In this document: positions 42,908-51,300 of the stretch, piece by piece
Numbering within the stretch: position 1 is the stretch's first letter
Layout of the letters: each line of letters begins with the position of its first letter
Assembly: GCF_000236705.1 (NCBI RefSeq)
Contig: NC_016599.1
Location: 1,922,001 to 1,986,000 of the forward strand
DNA length: 64,000 nt
From: Owenweeksia hongkongensis DSM 17368
Lineage (GTDB): Bacteria; Bacteroidota; Bacteroidia; Flavobacteriales; Schleiferiaceae
Direction: 5' to 3'
Translations under genes and position numbers: made by a program
Notes under the pieces: generated by a model
The model's database searches: none
Told to the model about the DNA's origin: nothing
What the model saw: the letters and a program-made list of their open reading frames with translations, nothing else

Positions 42908-44179
42908 ATGCGACACAAATTCCCATTGCCTACCCAAAATGTTGAAGAATTAAAATCGGCACTTTTACATTGGTGTGGAATAAGTAGCCATTCTAGTTTT
43001 TTGGATAGTAATCATCATCATGATAAATACAGCCAATATGATTGGCTCGTGGCTATTGGAGCGCATCAGACTATTTCTCCCTCACAAAATTATTTTGCTG
43101 AACAAAGGGCAGCTTTTCACAAACATGAAGATTGGCTATTTGGACACCTGAGCTATGATCTAAAAAATAGTTTAGAAAACCTGAGCACTCAAACTACTGA
43201 TACAATAGGATTTTCACCAATGCTTTTTTACATACCCAAAATAGTGGTTTACTCAAAAGCTGGTGAAATTTTGGTAGAGAGCTTGGAGCATAAGTCAGCT
43301 GATGAATTTTATGCAGCACTTCCTGCAATATCAAATCTAGAAAAAAGTAACTCTATTCGGCTACAGCCAAAAACTAAGGAAGCCGAATACCTGAGAAAAG
43401 TCGCCTCACTAAAAGAGCATTTGCAGTTTGGCAATATTTACGAGGTAAACTATTGTATAGAGTTTTCTACCCAAACTAAAGACTTCCTGCCCATTTCTGC
43501 ATTTGAAAACCTCAATAAAAGTGCTTCTGCCCCATTCTCAGCATTTTACAAGAATGCAGATACGTATCTTATTTGCGCTTCCCCCGAAAGGTATATTCAG
43601 AAGACTGGAAACCATATTATTTCACAACCTATAAAAGGAACTATAAGGCGTGACAAAAATCCAGAAATGGACGCAATGCTGAAAATTGACCTTTACAATA
43701 ATGAAAAAGAGCGCAGCGAAAATGTGATGATTACGGATTTAGTTAGAAACGACCTGAGCCAAACAGCCAAGCGTGGCACAGTGAAAGTGGATGAGCTTTT
43801 TGGTATCTACACCTTCAATACCGTGCACCAAATGATAAGTACCGTTTCCAGCACTTTGGATGATCAATATGATTTGACCGATGTTTTGCAAACCAGCTTC
43901 CCAATGGGTAGCATGACAGGAGCTCCCAAAATAAAGGCCATGGAGCTGATTGATGAGCATGAAAATTTTGCCCGAAATCTATATGCCGGCTCTGTGGGGT
44001 ATATTGACCCTAAAGGAAACTTTGACTTTAATGTGGTTATCCGCAGTTTGTTTTACAATGCAAATACCAGTTATCTCTCAGCGCGTGTAGGCAGCGCCAT
44101 CACCATACATTGCGATGCCAAAAAAGAATACGAAGAATGCCTTTTAAAGGCTGAAAATTTGTTTGCCGCTTTGCGCTAG
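42908..44179 (+). CDS. pabB: Aminodeoxychorismate synthase component I
   Basis: PabB converts chorismate and ammonia to 4-amino-4-deoxychorismate for p-aminobenzoate and folate synthesis. The 423-residue product belongs to the chorismate-binding family, with QPIKGTIRR (the PIKGT motif of PabB enzymes), ENVMITDLVRNDLSQ, FNTVHQMISTVSS and GSMTGAPKIKAMELID. Anthranilate synthase is the alternative, but the PIKGT motif and the lack of trp neighbours favour PabB. It starts 3 bases after the histidine kinase stop and precedes tilS. folC in the same window serves the same pathway but is not linked in an operon. Confidence 0.85.
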   Translation: MRHKFPLPTQNVEELKSALLHWCGISSHSSFLDSNHHHDKYSQYDWLVAIGAHQTISPSQNYFAEQRAAFHKHEDWLFGHLSYDLKNSLENLSTQTTDTIGFSPMLFYIPKIVVYSKAGEILVESLEHKSADEFYAALPAISNLEKSNSIRLQPKTKEAEYLRKVASLKEHLQFGNIYEVNYCIEFSTQTKDFLPISAFENLNKSASAPFSAFYKNADTYLICASPERYIQKTGNHIISQPIKGTIRRDKNPEMDAMLKIDLYNNEKERSENVMITDLVRNDLSQTAKRGTVKVDELFGIYTFNTVHQMISTVSSTLDDQYDLTDVLQTSFPMGSMTGAPKIKAMELIDEHENFARNLYAGSVGYIDPKGNFDFNVVIRSLFYNANTSYLSARVGSAITIHCDAKKEYEECLLKAENLFAALR

Positions 44180-44223
44180 ATCACTATTGCCAGCCAAATG
44201 ACATTTTCTTGTTCAGGGCTTTT

Positions 44224-44231
44224 TACCTTTG
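44224..44231 (+). promoter_or_regulatory. tilS -7 box next to the start codon
   Basis: TACCTTTG matches TAnnTTTG and ends 8 bases before the ATG at 44240, so the tilS transcript would have at most a base or two of leader. Confidence 0.45.
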
Positions 44232-44239
44232 ACCTTCCT

Positions 44240-45559
44240 ATGTATAATTTACCAAGCATCATTCCTCAGTTTTTGAAGGCTCACAATATTGCTGATTCTT
44301 CCAGATTTCTCATTGCCTGTAGCGGTGGTGTGGATAGCATGGTGCTGGCGGAACTCTTTGTACAAGCCGGGCAAAAACCCGCTTTGGTACATTGCAACTT
44401 TATGCTTCGCGGTGATGATGCTGATGGCGATCAAGCGTTTGTAGAAAATTACGCAAAGGATAAAGGCCTTACTTTCTACACCAAAAATTTTGACACTACC
44501 GCTTTCGCTAAGGAGAAAAGGATTTCCATACAAATGGCAGCCCGCGATTTACGCTACTCTTACTTTGCATCCCTGCTAAAAAATCACCATTTAAAATTTC
44601 TATGCACCGCCCATCACGCTGATGATTCATTAGAAACTATCCTCTTGAACCTTGGGCGAGGCACAGGGCTTTCAGGATTGAGTGGCATGAAACCTAAGCG
44701 TGACAATATATTACGCCCCCTCCTGCATCTTACAAAAAATGAGATTATAGAGATTGCAAACTCGCTACAGCTCACCTGGCGTGAAGATGCTTCCAACACC
44801 AAAACCGATTATCAACGAAATTACATTCGTCATAAAGTCGCCCCTGTGTTTAAAGACAATTTCCCTGGTTTTGACACTGGATTCAAAAACACTTCAAAAC
44901 AACTAATAAATGATGATGCCCTTTTTAATTTCTTGCTAAATGAAAAAGTGCAATCTCTTATAACCAAGGATGGCCATCTTTTAAAAATGCCTATTGCTGA
45001 ACTTTTAAAAATGAAAGGCTACTCCTCGTTGCTGCATTATTGGCTGAAGCCGTACGGCAATTTTGACCTTCCTTCAATAATAGAAAGTCTCAATGGCAAA
45101 AGTGGCCGGGTGTTTGTTAGTGGGCAACACGAACTTTTGGTAGATCGTGACTTCCTAATTTTGCGGCAAGCAAAACAAGAAAAAAACCACACCTATTTTA
45201 TAAATGAAGGTGATGAAATTCTGGAAGCACCATTTTTGCTTACTACGGGTAAAATTTCTGCAAGTGATTTTGAGATTTCACGAAATAGAAAACATGCTGC
45301 TTTTGACAAGGATAAACTTAAATTTCCACTAAAATTACGCAGGTGGAAAAACGGGGATAGCTTTTACCCGATTGGGATGAAAGGCAAGAAAAAGCTCAGC
45401 GATTTCTTTATCGACCAAAAGCTCAACCTTTATGAAAAAGAAGATATTTGGATTATGCTATCGGGGGATGACATAATTTGGGTTATAAACCATAGAATAG
45501 ATGATAGATATAAAATTTCAGAAACCACAAAATCTGTTTACTTTGCGCGACTTAAATAA
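44240..45559 (+). CDS. tilS: tRNA(Ile)-lysidine synthetase
   Basis: TilS modifies the wobble cytidine of tRNA-Ile(CAU) to lysidine so that it reads AUA. The 439-residue product has the PP-loop ATPase motif SGGVDS at residues 28-33, VHCNFMLRGDDADGD, CTAHHADDSLETILLNLGRGTGLSGLSGM and REDASNTKTDYQRNYIRHKVAP, then the C-terminal TilS domain (KLRRWKNGDSFYPIGMKGKKKLSDFFID). I use the ATG at 44240 (MYNLPSIIPQ); reading from an earlier ATG at 44198 adds 14 residues upstream of the likely transcription start. It overlaps no neighbour, and dsbD follows after 10 bases. Confidence 0.95.
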   Translation: MYNLPSIIPQFLKAHNIADSSRFLIACSGGVDSMVLAELFVQAGQKPALVHCNFMLRGDDADGDQAFVENYAKDKGLTFYTKNFDTTAFAKEKRISIQMAARDLRYSYFASLLKNHHLKFLCTAHHADDSLETILLNLGRGTGLSGLSGMKPKRDNILRPLLHLTKNEIIEIANSLQLTWREDASNTKTDYQRNYIRHKVAPVFKDNFPGFDTGFKNTSKQLINDDALFNFLLNEKVQSLITKDGHLLKMPIAELLKMKGYSSLLHYWLKPYGNFDLPSIIESLNGKSGRVFVSGQHELLVDRDFLILRQAKQEKNHTYFINEGDEILEAPFLLTTGKISASDFEISRNRKHAAFDKDKLKFPLKLRRWKNGDSFYPIGMKGKKKLSDFFIDQKLNLYEKEDIWIMLSGDDIIWVINHRIDDRYKISETTKSVYFARLK

Positions 45560-45569
45560 AAATTTGGGA

Positions 45570-47699
45570 ATGAAAAAACTGTTAATCCTCGCCACGCTTT
45601 TCTTTGCATTTCAGTTTGTTGATGCACAAGTGTACGATCCAGTAAAATGGAAATACTCAGTAAAATACCTAGAAGATAACAAGGCTGAACTACAAGTAAC
45701 AGCTACTATAGAAGATCACTGGCACGTATATAGTATCGAAATTCCAGAAACTTCCCCGGTAATTGGAACAGAAGTAACAGTTGAAGAATCCTCCTCATTT
45801 GCACTTAACGGACCGTTGAGAGAGCCTACTCCGATAGAAGAATATGATCCGAATTTTGACGAAATTCTCAAATGGCATGCGCACAATGTAACCTTCACGC
45901 AGCCTATCAAAATTCTTTCTGAAAAAGATTTTACCATCAAAGGTGAACTAATGTTTATGGTATGTAATGAATCTATGTGCTTACCTCCCGAGTACATTGA
46001 CATTTCATTTAAAATAAAAGGCAAGCCCCAAAAAGCTGCAGCGACCAAATCTGAAGAAGCTAAAAAAGCTAAACCAACCATCAACAATGATGAGGTGGCG
46101 ACCGAGGAAGAAGAGGAGACTGACGCATCAGACATTGCGCCTGGAGTAGATGAAGAAAAAGAAGAAATAGACTATGCTTACACTGGTGAAGACACTTCGG
46201 CAACTGCGGATGCCACAGAAGAAATAGTTGATGATGAATCTCCAGAATCAGGCAGCAGCCGCTCATTGCTGGGAATATTCATCCTTAGTTTTTTAGGAGG
46301 ATTTGCAGCACTTCTTACCCCATGCGTTTTCCCAATGATTCCGCTTACGGTGAGTTTCTTTACCAAGCAAAGTAAAAACCGTGCAAAAGGTATTGCTAAT
46401 GCTATGACCTACGGTTTGGCTATCATTCTCATCTATACTGCCATAGGGTTCATTATTGTAAAAGTATTTGGTTCAGATGCCCTTAATGCCTTGTCTACCA
46501 ATCCATGGATGAATCTGGCATTTTTCGCATTATTAGTGGTTTTCGCCATTAGCTTTTTTGGAGCCTTTGAAATCACGCTTCCATCCAAGTGGGTAAACAA
46601 AAGTGACCAGGCTTCTGACAAAGGAGGTATAGTTGGAATTTTCTTTATGGCCTTTACTCTGGCTCTAGTGTCTTTCTCTTGCACGGGGCCTATCATTGGC
46701 TCACTATTAGTAGAAGCTGCTAGTGGGGGTTACCAAGGCCCTCTTATCGGGATGTTTGGTTTCTCCTTGGCATTGGCACTTCCGTTTACATTATTTGCCA
46801 TCTTTCCAGGTTGGCTAAACTCCTTACCAAAAAGTGGTGGTTGGTTAAACTCCGTAAAAGTTGTTTTAGGATTTATCGAATTGGCTTTCGCCTTCAAGTT
46901 CCTTAGTGCTGCTGACCTTGTGTGGCAAGCTGGCATTCTACAGCGTGAGTGGTTTATTGCCATCTGGATTGCCATCTTCACCTTACTTACACTTTACCTT
47001 TTAGGTAAATTTAGAATGCCACATGACAGCCCTATGGATAAAGTATCAGTTCCTCGACTATTGATGGCTATCCTATCATTGTTCTTTGTGGTTTACCTTA
47101 TCCCAGGTATGTGGGGTGCTCCATTGAAATTAATTAGTGGCTTCCCTCCACCCATGTTCTATAGCGAATCTCCTGGTGGTTTTGGTGGATCTGCTAAAGT
47201 CGTTTCTGCCATGAGTAATGAAGCAATCCCAGAAGGTGCCGATCCCGAGCATTGCCCGCTTTCTTTAAATTGCTTCCACGATTTTGAGGATGGCTTAGCT
47301 TACGCTAAAAAGGTAAACAAGCCTATAATGCTCGACTTTACCGGATGGGGCTGTGTAAACTGTCGTAAGATGGAAGAGAATGTATGGAGTGACCCTAGGG
47401 TATTAGAGATACTTAGAGAAGATGTAGTGCTCGTTTCGCTGTATGTGGATGAACGTAAAGAATTACCTAAAGAAGAGCAATTTGTATCAGATGTAACTGG
47501 TAAGAAAGTAAAAACTATTGGTAATAAATGGAGTGAATTTCAAGTAAAACACTTTAAAAGCAATAGTCAACCGCAATACATTTTACTCAACCACGATTCC
47601 ATGAAACCACTAAATGGTTCTACTGCCTATGATCCAGACATTGACCTTTATGTGAATTGGCTAGAGGAAGGAATAGCTAAGTTCGAGAAGAATAAGTAG
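45570..47699 (+). CDS. dsbD: Protein-disulfide reductase DsbD
   Basis: DsbD carries electrons from cytoplasmic thioredoxin across the inner membrane to periplasmic thiol proteins. The 709-residue product has a signal peptide (FFAFQFVDAQ), an N-terminal DsbD-alpha-like domain with MVCNESMCLPP, and an acidic linker (about residues 155-225). The eight-helix core has the paired Cys252 (LLTPCVFP) and Cys371 (SFSCTGPIIGS). A C-terminal thioredoxin-like domain has CVNC at 595-598. All three redox pairs are present. The acidic linker is longer than in E. coli. The start ATG at 45570 opens the signal peptide. It ends in a strong terminator. Confidence 0.94.
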   Translation: MKKLLILATLFFAFQFVDAQVYDPVKWKYSVKYLEDNKAELQVTATIEDHWHVYSIEIPETSPVIGTEVTVEESSSFALNGPLREPTPIEEYDPNFDEILKWHAHNVTFTQPIKILSEKDFTIKGELMFMVCNESMCLPPEYIDISFKIKGKPQKAAATKSEEAKKAKPTINNDEVATEEEEETDASDIAPGVDEEKEEIDYAYTGEDTSATADATEEIVDDESPESGSSRSLLGIFILSFLGGFAALLTPCVFPMIPLTVSFFTKQSKNRAKGIANAMTYGLAIILIYTAIGFIIVKVFGSDALNALSTNPWMNLAFFALLVVFAISFFGAFEITLPSKWVNKSDQASDKGGIVGIFFMAFTLALVSFSCTGPIIGSLLVEAASGGYQGPLIGMFGFSLALALPFTLFAIFPGWLNSLPKSGGWLNSVKVVLGFIELAFAFKFLSAADLVWQAGILQREWFIAIWIAIFTLLTLYLLGKFRMPHDSPMDKVSVPRLLMAILSLFFVVYLIPGMWGAPLKLISGFPPPMFYSESPGGFGGSAKVVSAMSNEAIPEGADPEHCPLSLNCFHDFEDGLAYAKKVNKPIMLDFTGWGCVNCRKMEENVWSDPRVLEILREDVVLVSLYVDERKELPKEEQFVSDVTGKKVKTIGNKWSEFQVKHFKSNSQPQYILLNHDSMKPLNGSTAYDPDIDLYVNWLEEGIAKFEKNK

Positions 47700-47723
47700 A
47701 CAACAGCTTTTTCATAATATCAG

Positions 47724-47758
47724 AACCGCTCCGATAAGAAATCGGAGCGGTTTTTTTT
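47724..47758 (+). terminator. dsbD terminator
   Basis: A perfect 12-bp GC-rich stem (47724-47735 with 47741-47752), 5-base loop and eight T follow the dsbD stop. Confidence 0.92.
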
Positions 47759-47786
47759 ATTGTCCAAAAACCAGACGGTTTCAGTG

Positions 47787-48290
47787 TTAATCGAGACCAA
47801 ACTCTATTGCCGTTAAAAGCTTTTTATCAGGATTAATTTTAAAGCCACTGATAAAAAACTCATAGACTGTCCATTCATGATGAATATCTTTTGAAAGCCC
47901 ACTGATGATATAAAATTGAGATTTAATATCCACTAGGTCTTTCAGTAGTATTTCAATTTCAGGGAGCTTTGGGTCAGCACCAATTTGAAGTTCAATAAAG
48001 GTCATAAACCGCTGCACAAATTCTAATGCCCCAACTTTAACAAAGTGTTCCTGTTTCATTTTTTTTATATCATAGAAACCATGAAAGTTCCAGTCTACAT
48101 AGTGTCTCCCATTGTCGTTTGTAATCTCAACTTCGTTTCTAAACTCCTCCTGCCAACAGAAATAGCGGGTTTGCATAAAGTCTTCTACTGCTCTCTGCTT
48201 ACTTTGATCAAAAGCAAACTCCCGCACCATAAAATAGGACAATGCTTCTGGCCTCACCAAGCTTTCACTAATATTTACGAATGTGTTCAT
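47787..48290 (-). CDS. Hypothetical cytoplasmic protein
   Basis: I do not recognise this 167-residue protein. It has no signal peptide or membrane segment and is mixed helical with many charged and aromatic residues (MVREFAFDQSKQRAVEDFMQTRYFCWQEEF, YVDWNFHGFYDIKKMKQ). The start ATG at 48290 lies 12 bases past the T tract of the terminator of the large upstream secreted-protein gene on the same strand, so it must rely on read-through or an unseen promoter. It is convergent with dsbD. Confidence 0.6.
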   Translation of the reverse strand: MNTFVNISESLVRPEALSYFMVREFAFDQSKQRAVEDFMQTRYFCWQEEFRNEVEITNDNGRHYVDWNFHGFYDIKKMKQEHFVKVGALEFVQRFMTFIELQIGADPKLPEIEILLKDLVDIKSQFYIISGLSKDIHHEWTVYEFFISGFKINPDKKLLTAIEFGLD

Positions 48291-48301
48291 TTCTCAAAAA
48301 C

Positions 48302-48337
48302 AAAAAAAGCCCGCTCCAAATTACTCCGGAGCGGGCT
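48302..48337 (-). terminator. Terminator of the 1,893-residue surface-protein gene
   Basis: A 10-bp GC-rich stem (48308-48317 with 48328-48337) and 10-base loop end in seven T on the minus strand. Confidence 0.88.
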
Positions 48338-48372
48338 CTACTATTTTAAATAGTATTTATTTATCTAAAGGA

Positions 48373-51300
48373 TTACTCCTTCACCAAACGTCTTACGGTT
48401 TTTACTTGTTCCGTAGACACTTCTATCATATACACGCCTTTAGCCAAGCTAGAAATATCAATTGACTCAGTCATCAACTTATCCTTCTTCTCTTTGCTTA
48501 CAGCTAGCACTTGCTTGCCTGACATATCCAGTATACGTACAGACACTTCGCTATTCCCTTCCAGGTTAAGCTCCACATTCAGTACATCTGTTGCCGGATT
48601 TGGATACAGCTTAAGGTTTTGAGAAAGTATATTCTCACCTAAGCTTACATCGGCATAAGTAATCTCTAAGGTATCGCTTCCACAAGCATTCGTCACCACC
48701 AAGGTTACGGTGTAGGAACCTCCGGTAGTGTAGATATTGGATACTATCATTCCGGTATCTAAGCTTCCATCTCCAAAGTTCCAGGTGTACACATTACCGT
48801 TTCCGGTAGATGCGCTCGCATCAAAGTCATACATCAGACTTCCTGCTCCCGCTGGTACTCCGGTAAATGCTGCCACTGGTGCTCCTGTCGTTCCTGTATT
48901 AAAGGTAATCGGACCGGTAACAGCGCTCGTATCACCATCACAAACATTGGCCACATACACATCATAAGATGTATTGGGCATGGTGCCTGTAATGTAGTGG
49001 GTGCTATCATTTAGTATCAATGTACCCATGGTAGGCATGGCTCCTGTTGGGCCATAGCCTACTACAGTTGAGTCATTTGAACCATTCCAGGTGATTTCTA
49101 TGCTATCGCAAGCAATCACATTGGCTGCTACATTCGTTACAGGGGTACAGGCTGATGGCATCGCATCATAAATACTGATGTCATCCAAACTATTATCTCC
49201 TGCACAGCAGCCATTGCTCACTACTCTAAATCTTGCACGGAAGTTTGTGGTTCCAATATAAGGTGCTAGATCTATCACCGTATCTAAGTACGCTGCTGAT
49301 TGTGAGGTCTGAATACCTGATGAACTGGTATAGGCATGTACTCCGTTTATCCAGTTGGTACCGTCATACACATCTACATAAAAATCTCCCATCTGGGTTC
49401 CCATTCTATGCAGGTGGTACTCAAGCTCCGGAGCGTTCAGCTGTGAAATATCTACTACCGGAGAAATCAGCATCGATGAGTCTCCGCTTGTTCCATAAGA
49501 AACGTCCGCATTGAAAAACTGACCTCCTATGGCCGGATAAAGTGTATTATCTCCACTGGCTCCTGTAGAGGTTCCTGAGGTCGCTTGAACCACATTTCTC
49601 AAATCCCATCCAAAACCACTTGTGGCTGAAGTTTTCACCACAGTATTCTGAAGGGTCCAGCAGTTGTCTTCGCCTTCATAGAAACCGAGGGTATGATTCT
49701 CAAAGTCTTCGGATATCGGTGCCATTACGGTAACACATGGAGTGTTGAAACAATAAGGTCCTTCCCAGAAGCTGCTATCGGTAGCGCTACACATTTCTCG
49801 TACGTAGAAGCAATACTTAGAACTGCTCATCAACGTGGTCAAGGCTACGCTTGTACCGGTAACGGTTTGCTTGGTCCCTGCTCCTGGAGAGGATAAGTTA
49901 ACACCATACGATACTTCGAAGGTATTACCTGTACTTGCTGCATGGGGGCTCCAGCCAAGAGTTGCACTATTTACTGTTATACCACTTGCAGTAAGGCTAT
50001 TTGGCCTCAAGCATGTTGGGATCACCTCATAGTTAAACTCATCAATGTAGTACGTTCTGAACGTGGCATTATTTCCATGCATCAAAGCGATATAATTATC
50101 TGTACCATTATAGCCATTAGCTACAGTTATATCAGAAATATATTCTGTATAGGTATTGGTAATAGCGATCGTATCTATTGGACTAAAGGTGTTACCCGCT
50201 GATGGATCACTAACGGTACCTACTATAATTGAGTTTGGTGACAAGGTAGTGGTCACCATTGCATCAAATCGGATACGCTTATCGCCTGCAGTTAGATCTA
50301 TAAACTGAGGGCTTATACCCATCGTAGTATCCTGATTGTAGTTGTAAAAACGCACATGGTTAGGACTAGTTTGGGGCGTGCCCGGACTATACACCTCAAA
50401 CACTGCAAAGTTTCCTGTTCCTCCTACAAAGTATGGAGTCCAGCATTCCGGAGTCTCTGTAGTGGTCATGTTATCAAAGCCTGTGTAATAAGATGCCGTA
50501 AATGGACTACAGTCGGTACAGAACACATAAGGGCCTACCCAGTTTCCCGTATCTCCAGGGGCACAAATACCGCGTACCAAAAACTCATAGCATTGATTAT
50601 CCGTCAAGGTATCTACCAGATAACTTTGGTTAGTCTGGAAGCTTCTTCCTCCTCCAATAGTTGCTGTTCCCTGGAAAAATCCTTGTGGACCAAACCAGAT
50701 TTCATATGAACCGGTAGATGGGTTACCCGCCCATGATAGGGTAGCGGATGAATCTGATATACCTGAAGCATTCAAACTAATTACATCCGGGCACGAAGGT
50801 GCTTCGTCAATTTTCACATCATCAATGGCTGCATCTCCACAACATCCGTTTCCGGTTTGGATAAAGCGTACCTGAATAGTATCGCCTACAAAAGCTCCCA
50901 AAGGAATAATTTCATCCTCCCATGGGCCAGCTGCTGCAGTCTGGATATCGCCAGTTACATTGTACACATTGGTCCAGGTAATACCAAAGTCATTGGTCAC
51001 CTCAATATCCATATCTGCTATGGTAGCTCCACTATAGCGGTGCTGTGAAAAGTATAATGCAGGTACTGTAAGTCCGCTTACATCCACTATAGGGCTGTAC
51101 AAATAAGCTACATCATTTGCTGAGCTTCCTGAAGCTTCTGCATATAAGTAGTTACCTCCTGTTTTATCATTCAACGGGCCATTACCACTGGTAGGACCTG
51201 TAGAACGTGGTATCCATTTAAAGGGCTCTGCTCCGTCACTTACATCTGGCGAAGAGGTCCAGCATGGATCTAATACATTACCTACATTGTTTCCACTCGC

